From: Streptomyces uncialis
GTDB taxonomy: Bacteria > Actinomycetota > Actinomycetes > Streptomycetales > Streptomycetaceae
Reading direction: 5' to 3'
DNA length: 64,000 bases
Assembly (NCBI RefSeq): GCF_036250755.1
Contig: NZ_CP109583.1
Span: forward strand, 8,178,001-8,242,000
The notes beneath the pieces are model-generated. The model did not search any database. It saw only the letters and a program-made list of their open reading frames with translations, and was not told the DNA's origin. This document shows, piece by piece, positions 53,623-60,871 of the stretch (position 1 is its first letter; the number at the start of each line of letters is the position of its first letter). The position numbers and the translations under genes were made by a program.

Positions 53623-54470
53623 GCGGTGAGCACCCCGGGCGAACCGGGACGGACGGCGAGGAGCGGGACATGATCCGGTTGGAAGAGGTGCGGTTCGGCT
53701 ATCCGGGCCACGAGGTCCTGCGCGGGGTCACGCTGCACGTCACCGAGGGCGAGTCCGTTGCCCTGGTCGGACTCAACGGCTGCGGCAAGAGCACCCTGCT
53801 GCGGCTCTGCGCCGGACTGCTGCGCCCGTCGGCCGGCCGGGTGCTCCTCGGCGGCGACGACCTCACCCGGCTCTCCCGCCGCGCCGCCGCACGCCGTGTC
53901 GCGCTGCTCCACCAGTCGGCACCCGCCGTACCGGGCATGACGGTACGTCAGCTCGTACGGCAGGGGAGGTACGCGGACCGGGGTCCGCTCGGGATGCTCC
54001 GCGACAGCGACGATCCCGTGTGCGCCCGCGCCATGGCCGACGTGGGCGTGACCGGCTGGGCGGACCGCCCGGTCGACTCGCTCTCCGGAGGTGAACGCCA
54101 GCGCGTACGGCTCGCGATGGCGCTGGCGCAGGGCACCCGCGTGCTGCTGCTCGACGAACCCACCACCTATCTGGACCTGCGTCATCAGCTGGAGGTGATG
54201 GGCCTGGTGGCCCGGCTGCGGGACGAACGGGGCCTGACCGTGGTGATGGTGCTCCACGACCTGGGGCACGCGGCGCGATTCGCGGACCGGATCGTCGCCC
54301 TGCGCTCGGGCACCGTGGCCGCCGACGGCCCGCCCCGGGAGGTCGTCACGCCCGCGCTGCTCGCCGATGTCCTCGGTGTGGTGGGGCGGGTGGGTCGTGA
54401 TCCGGAAGGGGGCTGGCCCGTGTGTTACCCGGATCACCCGGTGAAGGACGAGACCCCTCTTGTAAAATGA
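53619..54470 (+). CDS. FecE-type importer ATPase
   Basis: 283 residues. Walker A GLNGCGKSTLLR, Q-loop LLHQSA, signature LSGGERQRVRLAMAL, Walker B VLLLDEPTTYLDLRHQ and H-loop VLHDLGHAA are complete. The ATG overlaps the permease stop. The TGA stop is the first three bases of Zur-type box 2, so the importer and the peptide cluster abut directly. Confidence 0.92.
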   Translation: MSGEHPGRTGTDGEERDMIRLEEVRFGYPGHEVLRGVTLHVTEGESVALVGLNGCGKSTLLRLCAGLLRPSAGRVLLGGDDLTRLSRRAAARRVALLHQSAPAVPGMTVRQLVRQGRYADRGPLGMLRDSDDPVCARAMADVGVTGWADRPVDSLSGGERQRVRLAMALAQGTRVLLLDEPTTYLDLRHQLEVMGLVARLRDERGLTVVMVLHDLGHAARFADRIVALRSGTVAADGPPREVVTPALLADVLGVVGRVGRDPEGGWPVCYPDHPVKDETPLVK

Positions 54471-54489
54471 AAATCATATTCACTAGAGT
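54460..54489 (+). promoter_or_regulatory. Zur-type box 2 and promoter of the peptide operon
   Basis: TGAAAATCATATTCA (54468-54482) differs at one base from TGAAAATNATTTTCA. TTGTAA (54460-54465) and TAGAGT (54484-54489) form a -35/-10 pair with an 18-base spacer that the box almost fills. Binding would block RNA polymerase when zinc is plentiful. Confidence 0.78.
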
Positions 54490-54499
54490 CATCGATGTT

Positions 54500-54524
54500 C
54501 CCCCCGGACGACACCGGAGGGGGG
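54500..54524 (+). terminator. Leader hairpin before the precursor gene
   Basis: CCCCCCGG pairs with CCGGAGGGG (one bulged A) around ACGACA, followed by a pyrimidine-rich CTTTCCTTCC. It lies between the promoter and the peptide ribosome site and could attenuate or stabilise the transcript. Confidence 0.45.
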
Positions 54525-54553
54525 CTTTCCTTCCACGATTGGAGTCCCGACTC

Positions 54554-54691
54554 ATGGACCAGCAGAGCGTGTTCAGCCCGATCGCCGACCAGAGCCAGCT
54601 CGCCCACCTGTCCGCCACCCACTCCAACGCGCTCGTCGAGAACCCCTTCGACGACGCCCCGGTGGACGGCGACGCCGACACCGAGAAGTAG
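54554..54691 (+). CDS. Candidate RiPP precursor peptide
   Basis: 45 residues from ATG with GGAG nine bases upstream. The sequence opens MDQQSVFSPIADQSQLAHLS, continues ATHSNALVENPFDD and ends in an acidic APVDGDADTEK. It has no Cys but has Ser, Thr and His clustered at 20-24 (SATHS). Its place in front of RRE, YcaO and SagB-like genes makes it the likely substrate. Ser/Thr cyclisation would give oxazoles; His could help bind metal. Leader/core borders cannot be set from one sequence. No signal peptide. Confidence 0.7.
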   Translation: MDQQSVFSPIADQSQLAHLSATHSNALVENPFDDAPVDGDADTEK

Positions 54692-54734
54692 TACCGGCAC
54701 CACCACCGGGCAGTTCCGCCGCCGCCCGCGCGGC

Positions 54735-54798
54735 AGGCGCCTCGCGTGATCGGCGCCTCGCGCGACCGGCGCCTCGCGCGACCGGTGCCCCGCGACGT
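54735..54798. repeat. 16-bp tandem repeat after the precursor gene
   Basis: Units AGGCGCCTCGCGTGAT, CGGCGCCTCGCGCGAC (twice) and the weaker CGGTGCCCCGCGACGT follow one another. Together with the self-complementary GGACGGGCCCGTCC at 54815 they lie between the peptide and the maturation genes and might change their relative expression. Confidence 0.75.
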
Positions 54799-54983
54799 CG
54801 GCGGCGACACGCGCGGACGGGCCCGTCCGGACCACGGTTCCGGGCGGGCCCGGCCCGGCCCCCCCTTGCCTTCAACACGAGCAGCCCGCCCGTCCGAGTG
54901 GCCCATGCGGTCCAAGTGGCCCAGGGGTCTCAGCAGTTCGAGCAGTCCGAGCAGTTCCAGCACAGGAAACGAGGAGTGCCCCC

Positions 54984-56261
54984 GTGAACAGCGTGCGACT
55001 CGCCCCCGGCGTCGCCTTGGTCACCGTCCCCGGCCGAGGGCTCGCCGTCCGCACCCCTGGCGGAGAGTTCCTGAAGGTGGCGACCGGAGAGGTGCGCGAG
55101 ACGGACCTGCGCCGACGGCTGCACGCCCCGGACGGGGCTCCTGACGGACCCGCCGCGGCCTCCGCCGACGGCGACGGCCCGTCCGGCGGTACGGACCCGG
55201 CGCTCGACGCCCTGGTCGCCGCCTTCGAGGGCGCGGGGTACGCGACCCGTGAGCCTCTCGGCACCGGCATGTTGACGGGCTGTCAGGTGTTGCTGCTGGG
55301 CGACCCCGTGCTCGTCGACCCCCTCATGCGCTGTGCGCGGGACGAGGGCGCCGAGGTCGGGACGATCACACCTGACCGGCTCCCGCGCACGGCACGGCGG
55401 TCCGGCGGCTCAGGTCGTACCGTGGTCGTCTGGTGCCTCGACGGACCGGTGCCGCCGGGACTCTGGGACGAGGCCGACCGGCTGCCCGGGCACTCCGTCG
55501 CCTGGCTGCGGTGCCACCGCGAGGGCGACACGGCCTGGCTGGAGCCCCTCGCCGCGACCACGGACGACGTCACCTCCGCCCATGTACGGCTGCGCAGGCT
55601 CGCCGCGACCGCCGCCCACCATGAACTCGGCGCGTACTGGGCGTCCTTGTCCGCCGAAGGCCCCGGTTCCGGGCACTCCACCGCCTCGGCGGCGCTCACC
55701 GCCGGGCTGCTGATGGAGGACCTTGTCGCCTGGGCGTCCGGCGACCGGAGCGCACGGCGGCGACTGCGGCGGGTACGGGTACGGGGGCTCACCGTCTCGC
55801 GACACCCGGTCCTCCCGGTCCCCGAGGTGGCCCCGTACCCGGCCTCGGCCCCCGCCTCCGCCCTACCCGTGCCCACCGACCCGGCATCCGCCGAACCGCC
55901 GCGCGACGCTTCCGCGCCCGCCATGCCGACCGCGCCGGAGTCCGGTACGCCAGGGTCGGTCCCGCCGGAGTCCGGGGCGATCGCGCCGGAGTCCGGTACG
56001 CCAAGGTCGGTCCCGCCGGAGTCCGGTACGGCCGTGTTGCCTGCCCGGGAGGCCGGTACGCCCGCACCCGCGTCGGCCGCGTCGGAGTCCGATCGGCCCG
56101 CACCGGCGTCGATCGCGCCTGAGTCCGACAAACCGGTGCCCGCCGTGCCCGCACACGCACCCGCGTCCACCACCCGCGCACCCGAGTCCACCGTGACCGG
56201 CCCACCGCGTTCCCGGGCGGCCGTCCCCGCGCCCCGGACCGCCGACCGCGCCCCCCGATGA
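54984..56261 (+). CDS. RRE/ThiF-like leader-peptide-binding protein of the RiPP cluster
   Basis: 425 residues from GTG with GAGGAG upstream. The first ~95 residues look like a RiPP recognition element / PqqD-like fold (VALVTVPGRGLAVRTPGG, LVAAFEGAGYATREP). Next is a Rossmann-like part with CQVLLLGDPVLVDPLM, as in the ThiF-like C component of azole cyclodehydratases, but without a zinc CxxC pair. The last ~145 residues are Pro/Ala/Ser/Glu-rich with a 17-residue repeat (PESGTPxSVPPESG). It likely presents the precursor to YcaO. The stop overlaps the next ATG. Confidence 0.7.
   Translation: MNSVRLAPGVALVTVPGRGLAVRTPGGEFLKVATGEVRETDLRRRLHAPDGAPDGPAAASADGDGPSGGTDPALDALVAAFEGAGYATREPLGTGMLTGCQVLLLGDPVLVDPLMRCARDEGAEVGTITPDRLPRTARRSGGSGRTVVVWCLDGPVPPGLWDEADRLPGHSVAWLRCHREGDTAWLEPLAATTDDVTSAHVRLRRLAATAAHHELGAYWASLSAEGPGSGHSTASAALTAGLLMEDLVAWASGDRSARRRLRRVRVRGLTVSRHPVLPVPEVAPYPASAPASALPVPTDPASAEPPRDASAPAMPTAPESGTPGSVPPESGAIAPESGTPRSVPPESGTAVLPAREAGTPAPASAASESDRPAPASIAPESDKPVPAVPAHAPASTTRAPESTVTGPPRSRAAVPAPRTADRAPR
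55931..56032 (+). repeat. 51-bp in-frame tandem repeat in the RRE/ThiF-like gene
   Basis: CGCGCCGGAGTCCGGTACGC recurs at 55931 and 55982, a 51-base period encoding 17 residues; weaker PESD-type copies follow. Confidence 0.75.
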
Positions 56262-57961
56262 CCATCCCGCCGACCGCCCCGCCGTCCGGCCCGCCGTCCG
56301 GCCCGCCGTCCGGCCCGATGGCCGGCCCGTCGACCACCGTGCCGACCGACGGTACGACCGGTCCGGCACCCGGCCCTGCACCCGGCCCCATGTCCGTACA
56401 GGTTCCCGTCCCCGGGGCCGCGCTGGCGACCGATGTCCGGTTGCCCGCCGGGGCTGGCCCCTTCCCCGCCGTCGTGCTCCGGACCCCTTACGACCGCCGT
56501 GGTCATCGCGGTGAGGCCCGCGCCTGGGCGGCCCACGGTTTCGCCGCCGTCGTCCAGGACGTCCGGGGGCGCCACGCGTCCGGCGGCGACTGGCACCCGT
56601 ACCGGTACGAGGCCGGCGACGGCGCCGACACCCTGCGCTGGATTCGCGCCCAGCCCTGGTCCGACGGACGGGTGATCGCCGTCGGTGCCTCCTACGCCGC
56701 CTACTGCGCGCTGGTCACCGCCGTGCCCGGCGCGGAACCGGCCCCGCCCGCGACCACCGGCGCCCCGGCCCCCGCCGCTTCCGTGCCCCGGCCCGCCGCG
56801 GCCCCCGACGGGGTCATCGCCGCGGTTCCCGCCGTGGGCCCGGCCGCCGTCGCCCGTGAACCGTCCGGGGTGGAGAGGCTGCTGGGGCGCGCCGGATGGT
56901 GGGCGGCCCACGGCGACCGTGCCGGGTCCGACCCCGCCGCCCTCGGCAAGGCGCTCGCCGACGACCCCCGCCTCCTCGAACACCTCCCCGTCAGCGCGCT
57001 GCCCGAGCGGCTGGGACGCCCCCTGCCGTCATGGGCGGACGTCTGGTCCTCGGCTGCCCCGGACCGGACCCCCTGGGCCGACGGACGAGTCCCGCTCCTC
57101 GCCGTCGGCGGCACCCGTGACCCGTTCGCCGCCGACACGCTCGCCCTCTGGCGGAAGTGGGGCGGTCCCGCACGACTCGTCCTCGGCCCCTGGGGCCACG
57201 GGCTCACCGCGGAACCCGCGCCCGAGGCCCGGCCCGGCCACCGGACCGACCTGGGAAGGCTCTACGTCCGCTGGGCCCGGGCCGCCCTCGCCCCGACCGG
57301 ACGGCCCGGCGCGCACGGCGCGGTGGCCCTCGGAGGCAGCGAGCACTGGTACCCGGTCACCCCGCAGGACACCGCCCCGGACACCGGAACCGCCCTGCCC
57401 TTCGTCAGCAGCGGCAGCGGTACCGGGCCACGGCTGCTGCGCGGCCGGGACTTCACCGCCGACCCCGCCCACCCCATGCGCTCCGACCGGCTCGACACGG
57501 ACCCCCGTGCCCACCCCGACCGGGCGCTCCTGCTCACCCCGCCGCTGCCCCGCCCCCTGGACCTCCTCGGCATCGCGTGCGCCCGGCTGCGGGTCGCGGC
57601 GGACACCCCGGCCGCCGACTGGTTCGTGCGGCTCGTCGCGCTCGACCCGCGTGGCCGCGCCGAGCCCCTCGCCCTCGGCACCGCGCGCCGCACCGATCCT
57701 CCCGGCACACCCGTCACGTTCACCGTCCCGCTCGGCTTCCTCGCCCGCCGCCTCGGCGCGGGCACCCGGCTGCGGGTCGAGATCGGCGGACACCACTTCC
57801 CCGCCCACGCCCGCAACCCGCACACCGGCGACGACCCGACGACCGCCACCCGGCTGCGCCCCTCCCGGCGCACCCTGCACACCGACGGCAGCGCCCTGCT
57901 GCTACCCGTCCGCACCGGCCGCCGCCCCCTCACCGACCCCCTCCAGGAGATATGCACGTGA
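56258..57961 (+). CDS. CocE/NonD-type (S15) serine hydrolase
   Basis: 567 residues. An N-terminal ~45-residue Pro/Gly/Ser region (PPSGPPSGPPSGP) precedes an X-Pro dipeptidyl-peptidase-like catalytic domain: VVLRTPYDR, VVQDVRGRHASGG, IAVGASYAAY with nucleophile Ser145, GTRDPF (Asp) and GPWGHG (His). The C-terminal ~170 residues form a jelly-roll domain as in S15 enzymes. It has no signal peptide. In this operon it could trim the leader or hydrolyse the product after use. The ATG overlaps the previous stop and the stop overlaps YcaO's GTG. Confidence 0.85.
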   Translation: MTIPPTAPPSGPPSGPPSGPMAGPSTTVPTDGTTGPAPGPAPGPMSVQVPVPGAALATDVRLPAGAGPFPAVVLRTPYDRRGHRGEARAWAAHGFAAVVQDVRGRHASGGDWHPYRYEAGDGADTLRWIRAQPWSDGRVIAVGASYAAYCALVTAVPGAEPAPPATTGAPAPAASVPRPAAAPDGVIAAVPAVGPAAVAREPSGVERLLGRAGWWAAHGDRAGSDPAALGKALADDPRLLEHLPVSALPERLGRPLPSWADVWSSAAPDRTPWADGRVPLLAVGGTRDPFAADTLALWRKWGGPARLVLGPWGHGLTAEPAPEARPGHRTDLGRLYVRWARAALAPTGRPGAHGAVALGGSEHWYPVTPQDTAPDTGTALPFVSSGSGTGPRLLRGRDFTADPAHPMRSDRLDTDPRAHPDRALLLTPPLPRPLDLLGIACARLRVAADTPAADWFVRLVALDPRGRAEPLALGTARRTDPPGTPVTFTVPLGFLARRLGAGTRLRVEIGGHHFPAHARNPHTGDDPTTATRLRPSRRTLHTDGSALLLPVRTGRRPLTDPLQEICT

Positions 57962-59328
57962 CCACCGCCCCGCTGTCCCTGGACCAACTCGTGGACCCGG
58001 TCTGCGGAATCGTCCGCTCGGTCGCCCCCGTGCCCCATCCGACCGGCGCGCCACCCCGCTACACCGCGATGACCGCCGAGGTCGCGGACGCGCGCCGGTT
58101 CGGGCTCTGGCCCGCCGACCGGGTCTCGCTGGGCACCACCTTCGGTGACCCGGAGGGCGCTCGGACCGCCGCCGTCGCCGAAGCGGTGGAACGCTACTGC
58201 GGCAACCGGCTGCCACCCCCCGGCCATCCATCCGCCCCGCGCCGGGCCACGGCCGCCGAACTGCGCGCCGAGGGCCGCACGGTGTACGGACCGGGGGACC
58301 TGCCCGCCTACGCCCCCTGGCAGTACGCCCGCCCCGGCTTCCCCTACCGGCCCCTCACCGACGACACCCCCGCCCTTTGGGCACGTGGCGACGAAGCCGG
58401 TACGGAAGTGTGGGCGCCGGTCGCGCTGACCCACCTCAACTGGCGCCAGGGCGCCCTGCGGGACCTCCCGCGCACCCATCACCTCAACTACGCGGGCATC
58501 GCCACCGGCCAGGGATTCGACGACGCCGTGGAACGCGGGCTGCTCGAAGTGGTGGAGCGGGACGCCCTGGAGGTGTGGTGGCGGCTCGACGGGCCCACCC
58601 GGGGCATCGACCTCGCGAGCGTCCCCGGCCTGGAGCGGGAACTCGCGGGCGGCGGACTGGAGATCAGCGCTGTCGAGATGCCCTCCGAGTTCGCGCCGTG
58701 CGTCGCCGCGCTGGCGTACGACCCCGTCCGCGATCTGTACGCGGCGGGCTTCGCCTGCCGCTACGACCCCGCCGAAGCGGTACGCAAGGCCGTCCTGGAA
58801 GCCGTGCACACCTGGGTGTTCACCCTCGGCACCCTCGACCCCGACGGCTGGGTGTTCCGCGCGGTCGACGCCGGGACCCTGGCCCGCGGTCTGTACCTGG
58901 AACACCGCGCCGACCGCCGCTACCTCGACGACTGCGGACCCGAGTTCGCGTCCGTACGGGACCTCGGCGCCCATGTACAGGTGTGGCTCGACCCCCGGAC
59001 GGCGCCCCTGGCCCGCCGCTTCACCCACCCCGCGCTCGGCACGGTCCCGGTGCACGACATCGCCCCCGGCAGCCGGACGCGTCTCGACGCGCGCCTCGCC
59101 GAGGGCGGCCACCGGACGGTCACCCTCGACCTGACCACCGAGGACATCGCCGAGACGGAACTCAGGGTCGCCCGGGTCCTCGTCTCCGGACTCGTCCCCA
59201 ACGCCCCGGCCGCCTTCGGGTACCTCGGCTGCCCCCGCCTCGCCGACGCGGCCGAGGCACGCGGCTGGCGCTCCCGACCACCGCGCGGACCGGGCGACTT
59301 CACCCTCGTCCCGCCTCCGCACATGTGA
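57958..59328 (+). CDS. YcaO-domain cyclodehydratase
   Basis: 456 residues from GTG, eight bases after AGGAG; an ATG at 57952 is only two bases from it and less likely. YcaO ATP-site motifs are present: AAVAEAVERYCG (69-82; Glu75, Glu78, Arg79), RGLLEVVERDA (~193-203) and RKAVLEAVHTW. The C-terminus ends TLVPPPHM, a variant of the Pro-rich tail of azoline-forming YcaO proteins. YcaO activates backbone amides with ATP to cyclise Ser, Thr or Cys. With no Cys in the precursor, (methyl)oxazolines are expected. The RRE/ThiF-like gene is the likely partner. Confidence 0.9.
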   Translation: MTTAPLSLDQLVDPVCGIVRSVAPVPHPTGAPPRYTAMTAEVADARRFGLWPADRVSLGTTFGDPEGARTAAVAEAVERYCGNRLPPPGHPSAPRRATAAELRAEGRTVYGPGDLPAYAPWQYARPGFPYRPLTDDTPALWARGDEAGTEVWAPVALTHLNWRQGALRDLPRTHHLNYAGIATGQGFDDAVERGLLEVVERDALEVWWRLDGPTRGIDLASVPGLERELAGGGLEISAVEMPSEFAPCVAALAYDPVRDLYAAGFACRYDPAEAVRKAVLEAVHTWVFTLGTLDPDGWVFRAVDAGTLARGLYLEHRADRRYLDDCGPEFASVRDLGAHVQVWLDPRTAPLARRFTHPALGTVPVHDIAPGSRTRLDARLAEGGHRTVTLDLTTEDIAETELRVARVLVSGLVPNAPAAFGYLGCPRLADAAEARGWRSRPPRGPGDFTLVPPPHM

Positions 59329-59335
59329 GCCCGGC

Positions 59336-60871
59336 ATGCCCACCCTGATATCCGACGCGCTCGCGCGGGCCCGCTCCTCGGCCGTCCCCGGACCGGACCT
59401 CCGGCCCCCCGCCCACCGCCGAGCCCCTGGAGTCCTGGTGGCCGTACCCGCCGCACTCGACCGGCTGCTCGCGCGATCCGTCGCCGGGGCCCGGCTGCGG
59501 CCCGCCGCGTCCGCCGGAGCCCTGCACCCCGTCGATGTGCTCCTGCTGATGGGCGCGGGCAGCGGGGTGCGTCCCGGCCGCTATCTGTACCGGCCCGCCG
59601 AACACCGGCTCCAGCGGGTCGCCGCCGCGCCCGTCCCCGCCCCGCCCGGGGTGTTCGCCGTGCTCCACGCGCGGGCGGAACGCACCGTCGCCCACTACCG
59701 GCACCGCGGCTGGCCGCTGGTCCTGCTGGACACCGGGCACACGGTGGCCGCCCTCGTGGCGGCCGGCGCACCGGCGTTCACCCTCGACCTGGACGGTCGC
59801 GTGCTGCTGCCCCGCACGGCGACGGGCCGTGCCACGGCTGTCGGCCTCTCGACGGGCCGCCCCGCGACCGGCTGTGCTACGGCTGTCGGCCCCTCGACGG
59901 ACCACCCTTCGACGGACCGCCCCGCCACGGAACCTGGCGGCGCCGTCCTGGCCGTGGTCCGGCTGACCAGGGACGGCACCCTGGACCCTTGGTGCGTACC
60001 GGCAACGACAGGCGCACCCGGACCCACACCGGTACCCCCACCGGCTCCGGTACCCGTACCGGCCCAGGCACCCGTACCCGCGCCCGCCCAGGCACCCGTA
60101 CCGGCCCAAGAGCCCGGACCCCCACCGGCTCAGGTACCCGCGCGCGCCCAGGCACCCGTACCCGCCCCTGTACCCGCCCCGGCTCGTGACTCCGCGAGCC
60201 CGGGGACACGATCCCCCCAGGACGACGACCTCGCCGAGGCGGCGCGGATCCTCGCGCGGCTCGCGGCGGCCGGGAAGGGCACCGGGAGCTGGACCACGCC
60301 CCGCGCCCCCGCCGCACCCGACGCGGTCCTCCTCGGCCGCCGCAGTGCCGATCCGGACGTCCTCGCGACCGCCGGCCGGCCCTCGTCCGCCGCGCTCGCC
60401 CTGCTCCTGGAAGCGGCCGTGTCGGCCGCCCCCGACGGGCCCCGCTGGTGCGTGGCCGTGGGCGGCCCCGCACCCGGCCTTCTTCGACTTGAGGGCGACA
60501 CGCTGACCACCCTCGCCACCGGACCCGTACTGCCCACCCTCGCCGTCTGGGCCGCCGGACAGCGGTGGATCGCCGCCACCGGCGCCGTCCTCCTCGCCCA
60601 CGGCTGCCCCTGGGACGCCACCCCCGCCCGCGTCCGCCGCGAACACCTCCTCGCCGGGTACGGCGCCGGTCGGGCCCAGCTCACCGCCACCGCCCTCGGC
60701 CTGGTGTCCCGGCCCGTCGGCTCCTGGCAGCAGGCCGACCTCGGTGCCCGTCTCGGCGGACCGCCGGGCCGCGACTGGATCGTGCACGCACTGGCCGTCG
60801 GCACCCCGGCGGCCTCCGACGGCGGCACCGCCCGCACCGCCCGTACGACTCAGGAGACGAACACCCGATGA
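59336..60871 (+). CDS. SagB-like FMN dehydrogenase with Pro/Ala-repeat insert
   Basis: 511 residues. The N-terminal half has RLRPAASAGALHPVDVLLLM and GRYLYRPAEHRLQRV, the SagB/ThcOx nitroreductase front. The C-terminal half has HLLAGYGAGRAQLTATALGL and GSWQQADLGARLGG, the flavin-site end. Between them lies a ~130-residue insert with PAQAPVPAPAQAPVP-type repeats and GRATAVGLSTGRPATG copies. SagB proteins oxidise azolines to azoles. The insert is long for a flavin enzyme. The stop overlaps the next ATG. Confidence 0.78.
   Translation: MPTLISDALARARSSAVPGPDLRPPAHRRAPGVLVAVPAALDRLLARSVAGARLRPAASAGALHPVDVLLLMGAGSGVRPGRYLYRPAEHRLQRVAAAPVPAPPGVFAVLHARAERTVAHYRHRGWPLVLLDTGHTVAALVAAGAPAFTLDLDGRVLLPRTATGRATAVGLSTGRPATGCATAVGPSTDHPSTDRPATEPGGAVLAVVRLTRDGTLDPWCVPATTGAPGPTPVPPPAPVPVPAQAPVPAPAQAPVPAQEPGPPPAQVPARAQAPVPAPVPAPARDSASPGTRSPQDDDLAEAARILARLAAAGKGTGSWTTPRAPAAPDAVLLGRRSADPDVLATAGRPSSAALALLLEAAVSAAPDGPRWCVAVGGPAPGLLRLEGDTLTTLATGPVLPTLAVWAAGQRWIAATGAVLLAHGCPWDATPARVRREHLLAGYGAGRAQLTATALGLVSRPVGSWQQADLGARLGGPPGRDWIVHALAVGTPAASDGGTARTARTTQETNTR
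60023..60185 (+). repeat. Pro/Ala/Val codon repeat in SagB-like gene
   Basis: Degenerate copies of GGCACCCGTACC and CCGGCCCAGGCACCCGTACC encode PVPAPAQ-type units. Confidence 0.75.

Noticed and set aside
50530..54482. Fur or IdeR/DmdR iron boxes
   Set aside because: Streptomyces iron boxes follow TTAGGTTAGG-type sequences. The two sites fit the zinc pattern better, box 2 at all but one position.
54815..54828. GGACGGGCCCGTCC as a terminator between precursor and enzymes
   Set aside because: Self-complementary with no loop sequence and no T-tract; kept only as part of the repeat-rich gap.
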